DNA of 64,000 nt from Aromatoleum evansii (GCF_012910805.1 NZ_WTVK01000016.1:1-64000); one strand, 5' to 3'. Shown: positions 26,920-36,376, counted from the stretch's first letter. Made by a program: numbers and translations. The notes: generated by a model not told the origin, from the sequence alone.

Positions 26920-28818
26920 TTACTGCTGCTGTGGCCGCACCGCAGCCGTATTGATCTGCACCTCATAACGCCCGCGCAGGGACTCGAGGAAGGCGTTGAA
27001 ATCGCGTTCGGCGACCAGACGCCGGTACTGACCTTCCAGCGCCTTCAGGCGAGGATCGTCCTTCGCGATATCGATACGATTCACGCTTTCGATACGGAAG
27101 ACCGAGTATCCGCCGCCTTGCGTCGGCGCCCCCGCATAGGCCGGCAGCTTCGTGCTCGGCGCGCCGAATACCGCCGAAATCGCCGCCTGAGGCAGCTCGG
27201 GCTTGGCCCGTTGAACGGTGCGCACGGCGCTCCATTCACCCGCCACCGACTCCCCCTTCTGCAACGCGGCAAGCGCAGCTTCGCCGCGCTCTGCTGCAAG
27301 CTTCGTCGCCTGCTCCGTCTTCAGCTGCTGTTCGATCGCGTCCTTGACCTGCTCGAACGGCGTCCGTTGAGCCGGCTGGTGCTCGACAACGCGGGCCGAC
27401 ACCAGCGTACCGCGCGACACCTCGACGGCCTCGACGTTACGCCCCTTGGTCACAGCCTCGTCCGCGAACAGGCTGTTCAGCAGTTTCTCGTTCGTATAAT
27501 CGCCCACCGCGCCGCCCACGCGCTCGATCCAGTCGGTGGTGCGAATCTGCAGTTTGAGCGCATCCGCGACCGGCTTCAGGCTGTCCGACTGCTCATACAC
27601 GGTGTTCGAAAACACTTCCGCCTGCTCGGCGAACTTCTTGCTCGCCTCCTGACGCTTGAGCTCTTCGACGATCTCGCCCTTCACCTCGTCGAACGGGCGC
27701 GCGTGTGCCGCCTTGATGTCAGTGACCTCAATGATGTGGAAACCGAAATCCGAGCGCACCACCTCGCTGACTTGGCCCTTGCCGAGGCCGTAGACTGCAT
27801 CCTCGAACGGCTTCACCATTGCCCCGCGCCCGAAGAAACCGAGGTCGCCGCCACGCGACGCGGACCCCGGATCCTGCGACTCCGCCTTGGCAATCTCGGC
27901 AAAGCGCTTCGGATCCGCACGCAACTGCTTCAGGATCCCGTCAGCCCTTTCCTTCGCCTTCGCCACTTCATCGGCAGAAGCGTCTGCAGCCGCCGAAATC
28001 AGAATATGGCGCGCACTGCGTTCTTCCGGCTGGCTGAAACGCTCCGCGTTCGCCTCATAAAACTTGCGCGCCGCTTCGTCCGACACGCTGACTTGGCCGA
28101 GCACCGCATCCTGGTTGAAGACGACATACTCGGCCCGCAACCGCGCAGGCCGCTCGAAGCGCGACCCGTTCGCATCGTAGTATTGCCGGGCAGCGTCATC
28201 GGCGAGCTTCACCTCGGCGGCGAAGCGGCTGACGGGGAACTGGAGTTCGCTGACCTTACGCTCCTCGAGCTGTGCCATCAGGAAGCGCCTGATCGATTCG
28301 CGCGAAGTGAAGGCCGAATCGCCGACGGCCTGCGCCACCTGCTGCATCCGCAAGTCCTGTGCGAGCCGCGACTCGAACATCGCCGGCGTCATGCCCTGAG
28401 CCCGCACCGCCGCCTCGTAACGCTCGATCGAAAAACGTCCGTCCTGCTGGAACGCATCGACGCCTGCGATCACCTGCTGCAACTGCTGCGGCGCCACGAT
28501 GAGCCGGTTTTCCGCCGCGTGCAGCGCCAGCAGACGCTGGTTCACGAGGTTTTCCACGACCGAACGACGGATCGGCTCCGAATCGAGCAACGCCCGATCG
28601 ACCTCGCCCCCCATCGACTCGCGCAGCCGGTCCTGCTGCTCGCGCAGCGCCTGATCGAACTCGGCGCTCGAAATCTTCGACTTGCCGACCGTAGCAACGT
28701 CGGTCCCGCCCGGGCCATCCTGGAAATACGAATCCAGCCCGAAGAAAGCGAAGGGGACGATCAGCAGCGCAAGGATGATCTGCGCCACGCGTTTGTTGTT
28801 GCGAACTGATTCGAGCAT
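26920..28818 (-). CDS. ppiD: Periplasmic folding chaperone PpiD (SurA-N/parvulin)
   Basis: A 632-residue inner-membrane-anchored chaperone that helps proteins leaving the Sec translocon. A single transmembrane helix (about 13-30, AQIILALLIVPFAFFGLDSYF region) follows a short cytoplasmic start. Then comes a SurA-like N-domain (about 40-200), the parvulin domain (about 265-365: RSARHILISAAADAS, RGGDLGFFGRGAMVKPFE, VRSDFGFHIIEV), and a second, degenerate parvulin-like part to the C-terminus. Full family length. It lies directly after the Eps region, separated from it by a GC hairpin, and is probably transcribed from its own promoter. Confidence 0.94.
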   Translation of the reverse strand: MLESVRNNKRVAQIILALLIVPFAFFGLDSYFQDGPGGTDVATVGKSKISSAEFDQALREQQDRLRESMGGEVDRALLDSEPIRRSVVENLVNQRLLALHAAENRLIVAPQQLQQVIAGVDAFQQDGRFSIERYEAAVRAQGMTPAMFESRLAQDLRMQQVAQAVGDSAFTSRESIRRFLMAQLEERKVSELQFPVSRFAAEVKLADDAARQYYDANGSRFERPARLRAEYVVFNQDAVLGQVSVSDEAARKFYEANAERFSQPEERSARHILISAAADASADEVAKAKERADGILKQLRADPKRFAEIAKAESQDPGSASRGGDLGFFGRGAMVKPFEDAVYGLGKGQVSEVVRSDFGFHIIEVTDIKAAHARPFDEVKGEIVEELKRQEASKKFAEQAEVFSNTVYEQSDSLKPVADALKLQIRTTDWIERVGGAVGDYTNEKLLNSLFADEAVTKGRNVEAVEVSRGTLVSARVVEHQPAQRTPFEQVKDAIEQQLKTEQATKLAAERGEAALAALQKGESVAGEWSAVRTVQRAKPELPQAAISAVFGAPSTKLPAYAGAPTQGGGYSVFRIESVNRIDIAKDDPRLKALEGQYRRLVAERDFNAFLESLRGRYEVQINTAAVRPQQQ

Positions 28819-28947
28819 CGTCTAGTTCCGTGAAATCCCAGAAGAAGGGTCAGGCAGCAAAAGCCGCGGACATAAGGGCGGGATTATCGCATTGCATCGC
28901 CCGGCTGGCCAAACCTTCGCGGCCAACGAGCCCAAGCCCCCCCGCAG

Positions 28948-28974
28948 GGCGGGAGACGCGCTGCGCGTCCCGCC
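28948..28974 (-). terminator. GC-rich hairpin at the end of the glycosyltransferase operon
   Basis: Arms GGCGGGA-(ga)-CGCG and CGCG-TCCCGCC pair over 11 positions with a 2-base bulge and the 3-base loop CTG. It lies about 26 bases downstream of the last glycosyltransferase stop (minus strand). No U-tract follows, so it may stop transcription weakly or protect the 3' end of the transcript. Confidence 0.5.
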
Positions 28975-28999
28975 AATCCACGCACGGGACGCCCGCCGT

Positions 29000-30154
29000 C
29001 TATCGCAGCGAGCGCGCCTCTTCCGCAAGGCGCCCTGCCAAGGGCGCCGTATCCAGCCACCCCTCCAGCAAGCGCTCGTATTCCCCAAGAATACGGTCCC
29101 AGGTGAACGCTTCCGCGAAACGAGCACGACTCGCCGCCCGCATCGCGCCAAGCCGCTCCTCGGCGCCCAACAACGCGTCAAGGCGCTCGCCGAATTCGTC
29201 CGCCCCAGCGAAATAAGCTGCACCTTCCCCGGCCACCCAGCGGTTGAAACGGTTGTCGTGCGCAATCACCGCGTTACCTGCGCCCAGCGCCTCAACGAGC
29301 GACGGGTTCGTCCCCCCAACCTGGTGACCATGAACGTAAGCGAGACTATGGAAGCGCAAGGCACGTACAACGGGTTTCTCGTAAATCGCCCCAACAAACT
29401 TCACTTCCTCGCTCGCCGCCTCGCGCACTGCCCGATGGTAGGCATTGCCCGCCGCGTCGTAATTACCCAACACCACGAGATCCACCCCGCGCGGACGCGC
29501 AGAAAAGCCCCGCACAATCTCCAGAAGCGAGTTCTCCGGCTCCGGCCGCGCAATCACCGTGAGGAACCGCCCCGGCGTAAGGCCAAGTGCAACGACCGGC
29601 TCCACCGGCGCCGCAGAAACTTCCTCCGCACCATACGCAATCGTCGTGATCTTGTCCGCTGCCACACGCGTGGCGAGATGCGCCTTGATCTGCGGATGGT
29701 CTGCGATCAGGTGGTCCCCCAGCCAGCAACCCGCCCAATCGTTCAACCAGAACCATGTCTTGGCGACCTTGCCCCACTTGGCGCGCGACCACTCGATTCC
29801 GTCCATGTTGATCACATTTCGAATCCCCTTCACCCGCAACACCGCGCCGAAGACCGCAGTGTTGTACCCCAGCGTCAAACATAGATCGCCATACTGCGCC
29901 GCATGGGCCGTTGCCTTCCAATCGAACACAATCGTGCCCTTGGGGCCACTCTGGGCAACCGGAATACGCACCCGCTCGACACCACGCCACGTATCGTTGA
30001 ATACCGGGCCGGAGCCATCTTCTTGGCAATACACCACCACGCGCCATCCACGGTCGACGAGAAAGAGCGCCAGATATTCGGCGAAGGTTTCAAATCCGCC
30101 ATGAGCAGCGGGAACCCCTCTGACCCCAAGAATTCTCAAGCAGCGATGATTCAT
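29000..30154 (-). CDS. Glycosyltransferase, GT4-type with DUF1972 N-domain
   Basis: A 384-residue cytosolic glycosyltransferase. The N-terminal DUF1972 signature RILGVRGVPAAHGGFETFAE is clear, followed by a GT-B fold with the donor-binding region around GGTNPSLVEALGAGNAVI and the helix at the C-terminus. Proteins of this type transfer rhamnose or another sugar in O-antigen and exopolysaccharide loci. The chosen ATG (30154, MNHRCLRILGV) follows the family; an upstream in-frame ATG would add 14 residues. Last gene of the Eps operon, 90 bases after the previous one, with a dyad hairpin between. Confidence 0.9.
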   Translation of the reverse strand: MNHRCLRILGVRGVPAAHGGFETFAEYLALFLVDRGWRVVVYCQEDGSGPVFNDTWRGVERVRIPVAQSGPKGTIVFDWKATAHAAQYGDLCLTLGYNTAVFGAVLRVKGIRNVINMDGIEWSRAKWGKVAKTWFWLNDWAGCWLGDHLIADHPQIKAHLATRVAADKITTIAYGAEEVSAAPVEPVVALGLTPGRFLTVIARPEPENSLLEIVRGFSARPRGVDLVVLGNYDAAGNAYHRAVREAASEEVKFVGAIYEKPVVRALRFHSLAYVHGHQVGGTNPSLVEALGAGNAVIAHDNRFNRWVAGEGAAYFAGADEFGERLDALLGAEERLGAMRAASRARFAEAFTWDRILGEYERLLEGWLDTAPLAGRLAEEARSLR

Positions 30155-30195
30155 TTGTATTACACCCTGCACATGCTGGAAACCACCTTCAAACA

Positions 30196-30222
30196 ATTAA
30201 TGCGGCATTCCGCTGCATTAAT
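30196..30222 (-). repeat. Dyad-symmetric hairpin between two glycosyltransferase genes
   Basis: ATTAATGC (30196-30203) and GCATTAAT (30215-30222) are perfect inverted 8-bp arms, extended inward by GG/CC and GC pairs with a bulged T. It lies in the only sizeable gap inside the Eps operon, just upstream of the last gene. It could be an mRNA-processing hairpin or a site for a dimeric regulator controlling that gene separately. Confidence 0.55.
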
Positions 30223-30244
30223 AGATGCGAAACCCGATTCATAC

Positions 30245-31357
30245 TCAATTGCCGCAATTGCCACCGGAATTTGCGCGCAGTCGCTCTGACAATCGCACAT
30301 GGCGCATTGCGAATCCGCGCGTTGTCAGATCACGATCAGCCATTTGTCGCTGCGCGCAAACCGCGCGCCCCAATGCACCTGATGGATCTTTTGCCGACGC
30401 CTTGATCGCATCTCGCAGCGACTGGGCATCTCCCGGATCAACATAGGTCACAGCATCCGCGGCGAAATAGGCCAGCAAACCACCCGTCAAGGTAGCAACG
30501 ACGGGGACTCCCAAGGCAACCGCTTCAAGAATCGCGGTAATTCCCGAAGCGTGAAGATTTTCCTTCAAGGGCACTACCGCGCAGTCTGCCCATGCATAGG
30601 CCGCCCTCACCTCATCCTGAGTCATGGCTCCAACATGCACGTTGTCTGCGGAGAATCTACGGGGCCAAACCGAGGAACCTACACGCAACTCAAAGTCAGG
30701 CCGCCCGCCAATTGCCTCGAACAAGGTAGACCAGTCACGATGGCGATCATTTCCAAGCGCCAGAACACGAACTGGCCGGGAAGCATCAAATTTCAAATTT
30801 GGTGCCCGTAGCGGGAAACTATCAAGCGAAATGCCGAATAGAACCACTTCGCAAGGCAGTTGGAATCCCAATTCGTCCGCAACCGCCTTGTTATCGGGTG
30901 AGTGAAAAGTCGCCACGGCCGATCGCCCCAGCAAATACCGATAGAGCGATTTCTTCAGATCCGACAAACGCGGCCACACATCAATCAACCAAACCGACTG
31001 CGCGATAACCGGCGGTCCATCCTTTCTGAGCAATGCGCGAAGCGCAGCAATTCCCAGATGCTCATATTCCGTGTGCGTCCAGATTACATCGTAATCGGCG
31101 CCCAGCAAGGCCCGGCGATTATTCCAGGCATGCCGAATATCAAACCCCAGCAAACGTTTGACAACCTTGTCCGCCACCCCCAAAAGCCCACCTGACGTGA
31201 CGGTCGGCCGCGAGAAGGAGACCAGGGCTCCCGCCTCCTCCGCGAAGTGATAACCATACGGGGTCACGTCCGGCGCCTCGCCACGAGCAAATCGCTCCTG
31301 CCAGCGCGCCGCATCGAGCGCCCGCGGAAGCAATACGAAAACGCGCAGTGAACTCAC
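30245..31357 (-). CDS. Glycosyltransferase, family 4 type
   Basis: A 370-residue GT-B-fold glycosyltransferase. Donor-side signature region: NLHASGITAILEAVALGVPVVATLTGGL, corresponding to the E-x7-E motif (E of TAILEAVALG), preceded by WADCAVVPLKE. The N-terminal acceptor half includes YDVIWTHTEYEHLGIAALRA and APNLKFDASRPVRVLALGN. Which sugar it transfers cannot be told. It overlaps the upstream glycosyltransferase stop by 4 bases (ATGA). Its codons and bases look A+T-richer than the genes in the flanks. Confidence 0.88.
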   Translation of the reverse strand: MSSLRVFVLLPRALDAARWQERFARGEAPDVTPYGYHFAEEAGALVSFSRPTVTSGGLLGVADKVVKRLLGFDIRHAWNNRRALLGADYDVIWTHTEYEHLGIAALRALLRKDGPPVIAQSVWLIDVWPRLSDLKKSLYRYLLGRSAVATFHSPDNKAVADELGFQLPCEVVLFGISLDSFPLRAPNLKFDASRPVRVLALGNDRHRDWSTLFEAIGGRPDFELRVGSSVWPRRFSADNVHVGAMTQDEVRAAYAWADCAVVPLKENLHASGITAILEAVALGVPVVATLTGGLLAYFAADAVTYVDPGDAQSLRDAIKASAKDPSGALGRAVCAQRQMADRDLTTRGFAMRHVRLSERLRANSGGNCGN

Positions 31358-32550
31358 GCGCCCCGCTCCGATGGCGCACCCTGCATGGCATAACGATCGG
31401 CAAAGAACCCGCGGTAGGAAGCAACCAGTGCTCTCGCGGACTCCGCCCAGTCAAATTTTTTAATCTGCTCGGCCCCCTCGGTCACCATCGTGGCGGCCAA
31501 CTCCGGATCGCCCAGCACTTTTTCGAGCCCCTGAGCGATACTCGTCACATCCAGCGGATCAACCAGCACCGCAGCGCTGCCAGCCACTTCCGGCATCGAC
31601 GTCGTGTTGCTGGTCACCACCGGCACCCCACTCGCGAGGGCTTCCGCAACTGGCATGCCGAACCCCTCCGCAATCGCGGGAAAGACAAAGGCGCGGGCGT
31701 TTCGCATCAACACCGGCAACATGTCATCCCCAACATTTTCCAAAAAATGAACTCGCCCCTGAACGCCAAAGCGCGTTGCCGCGTCAAGCGCCGCTGCATA
31801 GCCAAAATCACGCTGACCGACGCAAACCAGAGGCGGCGCGCCCTCACCAAGGCGGCCAAAAGCCTCAATCAACCGTGCATGGTTCTTTCGTGGCTCAAGA
31901 CGGCCTACCGTTAACAAATAGCCACCCGCATCCAGGCCAAGCGGCGCAAGCTTTTCCACCCCTTCCCGTCCTGGGAAAAACCTCGCCCTGTCGACGCCGT
32001 TGTACAACACGCGAATGCGCTCAGCTTCAATGCCAAAGCGCGTCGCAATCTCCTTGCGCGAAAACTCGCTGACGCTAAACAGCAAACGCGCAACCCGAGC
32101 TGCCAGCCGGAAAGTCAGCTTCGACTGCAGCGTAAAGAAATGCGGAAAATATTCAGGATGACTTTCAAATAAAACATCATGAATAGTGCACGCACAAGGT
32201 CCGAGCGGAAAAAACGGCAAGCGGTACTGGGTATGCAGCAAATCCAGCTTTTCACGAACTTGCAACCACGGCAATTGCAGTCCAAGACGAATGGGTCCCG
32301 GCCGGTGCGGCATGCGAACCAGGCGCACATTGGGCGCCCCGAATTCAGGATGGGCCGACTTCAACTGCTCAGGATTATCAAGAAACAGGATGAAGTCCAT
32401 CTCCGGAGCCAGCCGTATCGCCTCCCGGAAGATACCCAGAACATGGCTGCGGCTGCCCTGAAAGATCCCGTCAAAAGTATGAAAATCAACCCCAACCTGC
32501 GGCCGACACCAACCTTCCCGCAATCGTGAATAAGCGAAGGCTGCCATCAC
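31354..32550 (-). CDS. Glycosyltransferase, family 4 (GT1 superfamily) type
   Basis: A 398-residue GT-B-fold enzyme close to mannosyltransferases of exopolysaccharide loci. N-terminal: VDFHTFDGIFQGSRSHVLGI. The nucleotide-sugar region is TVGRLEPRKNHARLIEAFGR, then FVFPAIAEGFGMPVAEALASGVPVV carrying the E-x7-E motif. Its start overlaps the stop of the secreted GH99-like gene (ATGA), so it is co-translated. It probably adds one sugar of the repeat unit on the cytoplasmic side. Confidence 0.92.
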   Translation of the reverse strand: MMAAFAYSRLREGWCRPQVGVDFHTFDGIFQGSRSHVLGIFREAIRLAPEMDFILFLDNPEQLKSAHPEFGAPNVRLVRMPHRPGPIRLGLQLPWLQVREKLDLLHTQYRLPFFPLGPCACTIHDVLFESHPEYFPHFFTLQSKLTFRLAARVARLLFSVSEFSRKEIATRFGIEAERIRVLYNGVDRARFFPGREGVEKLAPLGLDAGGYLLTVGRLEPRKNHARLIEAFGRLGEGAPPLVCVGQRDFGYAAALDAATRFGVQGRVHFLENVGDDMLPVLMRNARAFVFPAIAEGFGMPVAEALASGVPVVTSNTTSMPEVAGSAAVLVDPLDVTSIAQGLEKVLGDPELAATMVTEGAEQIKKFDWAESARALVASYRGFFADRYAMQGAPSERGA

Positions 32551-33659
32551 TTGCCACCTCCGAATACCATGTTAATGCGCTTCAAATACTCAAAGCCGTA
32601 TAGCTTTGTAGGCTCCACATAAGATCCTTCGCCATATTCGTTCCAGCAGCAGACCATACCGACCCCCTGAGTTTTTGACGGATTAGCCTTCAATAGCACC
32701 CGCGCCTTCAGCAAATGGCGCTCAAAGCTATCCGGTGTGGATATCGAGTCATCATGACGAGGATCCTTCTTACTCCCACCCCAAGGCCGCTTATCCCAGC
32801 CTGAAGTCATCGGGATGAAATATGGCAAATTGCTGTTTTTGATAATCCAGTTCCACTGCATCTGATACGCGCTATCGAGTTCCTCGAAGCTATGGGAATC
32901 GGGAGTACGCTGGTCTGAATTTCCGGCCAGCCCGAAGTGGTAGTTGTATGCACTCAATGCATCAAACCCCGACTCGGGCGCAAACTTTTGGACCCAATAA
33001 TCGGTGGCCGGCACACTCAACACAAAATAGATACCCGGCAGCCCCGCCGCCTTCGCCTTCTCACGAGCGCGATCAAGCATCTCCGCAACCTTCAGCCCGA
33101 TAATTTTCGCCTGGTCGCGAATAACGTCCGCCGAAAAAACAAACAATACCGGCTTGCCCTGAATCTTCACGTACTCCGGGTTCTGCAGATGGCGGCCGAT
33201 CCAGTAATCCACCAGTGCATCCCACTCCTGGAGGGTACGCGGCTCCTTGGTATGGTTTGCCCACAGCAGCGAATATCGCACACGCGCCCGCTCGGGTGAC
33301 TGAAGATAAGCGCGAACAGAAGTTTCCGGCGCCGGACGCCCTTTTTCCCAATACCAGTCGAAGGTGACGAAATCGATGCCGTAATCAGCCATCCAGCCGA
33401 GTTGGGTATCAAGAACCTGGCGCTGCGCATCGTTATACCAGCCGAGCAGCGGCTCGCGTTCGGGGTAGGCCTTGATCGCAAGCCACGGATCGGGCTCATG
33501 CGATCCCTTGGTGTAAGGCGACCAACCCGGGTAGTAATAAACGCCGATTGTGTAGTCAGCGGCATATGAAGTCTGGCTGCCGATTACGAGAAGAAATGCC
33601 AGCGCAAGGCGTTTGGCCAGATTGCAAAAAGCGTATTTCAAGTCGCGCCTCGAAGACAT
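32547..33659 (-). CDS. Secreted GH99/WbsX-like glycan-active protein
   Basis: A 370-residue protein with a Sec signal (RLALAFLLVIGSQTSYA, cut before ADYTIGVYYYPGW). The mature part shows the GH99-like/WbsX motif: DFVTFDWYWEKG, then a C-terminal CCWNEYGEGSYVEPTKLYGF that carries two glutamates where GH99 endo-mannosidases have their catalytic acids. Most WbsX-type proteins in O-antigen clusters are cytosolic putative glycosyltransferases; the signal peptide places this one in the periplasm, which fits a hydrolase or transglycosidase trimming the exported polymer. It overlaps the flippase-fusion gene by 22 bases. The enzyme type is inferred. Confidence 0.75.
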   Translation of the reverse strand: MSSRRDLKYAFCNLAKRLALAFLLVIGSQTSYAADYTIGVYYYPGWSPYTKGSHEPDPWLAIKAYPEREPLLGWYNDAQRQVLDTQLGWMADYGIDFVTFDWYWEKGRPAPETSVRAYLQSPERARVRYSLLWANHTKEPRTLQEWDALVDYWIGRHLQNPEYVKIQGKPVLFVFSADVIRDQAKIIGLKVAEMLDRAREKAKAAGLPGIYFVLSVPATDYWVQKFAPESGFDALSAYNYHFGLAGNSDQRTPDSHSFEELDSAYQMQWNWIIKNSNLPYFIPMTSGWDKRPWGGSKKDPRHDDSISTPDSFERHLLKARVLLKANPSKTQGVGMVCCWNEYGEGSYVEPTKLYGFEYLKRINMVFGGGK

Positions 33660-36376
33660 TCCATCATGGCTTTGGAAGCCAGCGCCTCAACCAACGGCCG
33701 GCGCGATTCGATCTGCGCGCGTGTCGAGGCGATATCGTCCAGATGTGCGCAAACCTTCCTATACAAAACCTCATCGGAGCAGACCTCCGCCGGTTCCAAC
33801 AGGTGCGACGAACCCAGACAAAAATGTGCAAGTGCACCCGCAAACTTTCCTTGATACTCAATCGCCACGACGGGAACATCTCGCCCAAGTGCCGCAATCA
33901 TCAAATGCATCCGCCCGGTGAGAACGAGGTCGAAAAGTGCGCATACCTGCTTCACATCTACTGCGGTATAAGGTCCAGTCGCCAACAGGACTCGCTCGCG
34001 GGCATGGCTAGGAATTCGGGAAAAAATATCGGCAAGCATGGCGGGATCACTGGCGTGTGGCCGAAAGTCATGAGGTATCAGGACGACGCTGACATCGCGT
34101 TCAGACACTAAACGCCCAATAACCACAGCAGAGGCTTCGGCCGCCTTGTTTCGCTGATCGTGCGTAAGCAATTTCAGCGAATGGGGCGAGAGATTCCAGC
34201 CAATCACGGGACCGGTGCCGCGGTGTCCTTGAACCAGCCAATTTTTTACATTTACCTCAAGCTCGCTACTCTTCGCCGGTTCCAGCAAGTACGCCAAGTC
34301 AGCCATCAACTGGACATGCTCACCGACAAGTTTGACCAAGCGGTCGCGCGAGACGCTATCGCGACATAGCAACTTCACACTGCTCGGTAGTTTCTTGAAC
34401 GCCGCAGCCGTGGCCGGGTCAGGCTGTTCGTTAAAACTGAAGCTGCACAATACCGTTGGCACCCCACGGTTCGCTGCAAAGGCAGCAATCCCCAGACGCA
34501 ACACCGACTCGAAGCGAGAGTAAAATCCATCGAGCACATCTGCGCCCACAACCACGAATCCGCGGGCATTGGCTACCTCTCGGGCGAGTGCCCGTGCTTG
34601 GGCAAAACTACCCCACACAGAATGCGGGAGTAGTTCAATCCCGTCTACTTTCGGCAAAGTAACAGCTGGGCGACACAAAACACGCGCACGTGTAATTCCG
34701 GATTGTCGCAATAGCGTAATCAATCCACCAAAAAGAGCTTGGTCCCCTACTGAGCCAACGATGGAATACGCGTCGCCGAACACGAGAAGAACATCCCCGC
34801 TTCTACGATGCGAGCTATGGAAATCACTACCCGACCCCGAGGCAAAAATCACGAGGTAGGCTTTCGCACGCAGACCGTCCTCGAAACGAATGAGCGCTCT
34901 GAGTACAGGGCCAAAACGAGCAGCTATGCTTGCCGGCAGCCGGGCGCAATGCTTCAGGAGGACTCCGGGCATTAATACGATAATGGATGCGGCGAATAAC
35001 AGAACGCTAACCCCTAGACCTAGCGCCGCAAGTGCCAACTCGGGTAAATATCCTTCCAGAGATTCAAGCAGAACGAGACTTACTAACGCTGCTATGCAAG
35101 CCGCCACAACAGGCTTGGCCACAATACGAAACACTTTCATTGAACCAATACCTAGCTTAAAAAAGACAACTCTTAACATGAACGCCAACACGATCAATTG
35201 GCCGATCAGCAGACTCGCACCCACCCCCGCAGAGCCGAAGGACAGTAATGGAGGAATGGCGCAGAGCGTGACAGCGGTACGGGCAAAACCGATACTCAAC
35301 GCCGCATCCGCCTCCCCAACCGCCTGCAGAATTCCGCCAAACAAAAAAGCAATCGAACGCAGCGCCCCCAACACGCAAAGAATCTGAAACGGCGCGACCG
35401 CCTCATGCCATTGCTCCCCAAACACGGCGGGAACCAGCGCCTCGGCACTGGCGGCAGCCAACAGGAAGGCGGGCATGATGAGTAGAGCAGCCAGCAATAC
35501 CCGATCCTCGAATGCTGCCGCAAGGGACTTGCGGTCATTCTGGCGGCGTGCAAAAACGGATATCGATGACTCCCAGAGCGGTGCTGCCAGCAGTTGGGTG
35601 GCTGATTGTTGCGCCCTTGACGCCAGGGCGTAGTGGCCAAGTGCAACAACACCAAGATAGCGGGCGATAACCAGTTCGAGTACCCGCGTTTCGACCAGAT
35701 CAAGCACCTTGACCAGCGTGATGCGCGATGCAAAGCCGAACAGTTCGCCGAGCGCCTTGCGGTCAAAGACAAGCTGGGGTCGCCATGCTTCGTGGCGCCA
35801 CAATACGGCGGTGCTGACCGCCTGAAAGACCAGTTGCTGCACGACGAAGGTCCAAACGCCAAGCCCGCTTGCGGCGGCAACGATGGCGACAATGCCGCTA
35901 AGCAGGTTGGACAGGGCTGTGCGCCGCGCGAGGGTGCGATAATCCAGCGCACGACGAAGCAGCGCCGACGGCACACTGGACACTGCCATGAAGCCAAAGG
36001 CCGGCGTCAGGGTCATGATGATTGGCTCGACGCCCGGGCTGTCGAACGCCGCGGCAAAGGCGGGGGCTGCAAGCAGGGTGGTCAACGCCAGCGTCGCACC
36101 GATCATCAAGGTGACCCAGAAGGCGCTGCTGCGGTGCGCCTCCGTCAGGGTGTCGCGCTGAACGATGGCGTGCCCGAAGAGTTGCTCGACGAAGATTTCA
36201 CCGAGCGTCAGAAAGATCATGGCGACGGCAAAGGCGCCAAACTCCGCGGGCGTAAGCAGGCGCGCCAGACCAAAAAATACGATGAGGGTGATGCCCCGCG
36301 CGGCCCAGTTCTGGACATAGGCCCATACCGTTGCGGCGGTATCGGAAATCCGTTTTCCGGAATCAGTGTTCGCCAT
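33638..36376 (-). CDS. Fusion protein: Wzx-type oligosaccharide flippase + polysaccharide pyruvyltransferase
   Basis: A single 912-residue reading frame without a break. Residues about 1-480 form a MATE/Wzx-like flippase with about 12 hydrophobic helices (LTPAEFGAFAVAMIFLTLGE at the start, typical of the RfbX/oligosaccharide flippase family). After a short linker, residues about 520-912 form a polysaccharide pyruvyl transferase domain: GDVLLVFGDAYSIVGSVGDQ (GxxGD type), then LTGRMHLMIAALGRDVPVVA. Pyruvyl caps add negative charge to exopolysaccharides. The fusion could couple pyruvylation of a lipid-linked repeat to its flipping. It overlaps both neighbours (14 and 22 bases). A sequencing error joining two genes cannot be excluded, but the frame shows no gap. 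Confidence 0.85.
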   Translation of the reverse strand: MANTDSGKRISDTAATVWAYVQNWAARGITLIVFFGLARLLTPAEFGAFAVAMIFLTLGEIFVEQLFGHAIVQRDTLTEAHRSSAFWVTLMIGATLALTTLLAAPAFAAAFDSPGVEPIIMTLTPAFGFMAVSSVPSALLRRALDYRTLARRTALSNLLSGIVAIVAAASGLGVWTFVVQQLVFQAVSTAVLWRHEAWRPQLVFDRKALGELFGFASRITLVKVLDLVETRVLELVIARYLGVVALGHYALASRAQQSATQLLAAPLWESSISVFARRQNDRKSLAAAFEDRVLLAALLIMPAFLLAAASAEALVPAVFGEQWHEAVAPFQILCVLGALRSIAFLFGGILQAVGEADAALSIGFARTAVTLCAIPPLLSFGSAGVGASLLIGQLIVLAFMLRVVFFKLGIGSMKVFRIVAKPVVAACIAALVSLVLLESLEGYLPELALAALGLGVSVLLFAASIIVLMPGVLLKHCARLPASIAARFGPVLRALIRFEDGLRAKAYLVIFASGSGSDFHSSHRRSGDVLLVFGDAYSIVGSVGDQALFGGLITLLRQSGITRARVLCRPAVTLPKVDGIELLPHSVWGSFAQARALAREVANARGFVVVGADVLDGFYSRFESVLRLGIAAFAANRGVPTVLCSFSFNEQPDPATAAAFKKLPSSVKLLCRDSVSRDRLVKLVGEHVQLMADLAYLLEPAKSSELEVNVKNWLVQGHRGTGPVIGWNLSPHSLKLLTHDQRNKAAEASAVVIGRLVSERDVSVVLIPHDFRPHASDPAMLADIFSRIPSHARERVLLATGPYTAVDVKQVCALFDLVLTGRMHLMIAALGRDVPVVAIEYQGKFAGALAHFCLGSSHLLEPAEVCSDEVLYRKVCAHLDDIASTRAQIESRRPLVEALASKAMMECLRGAT

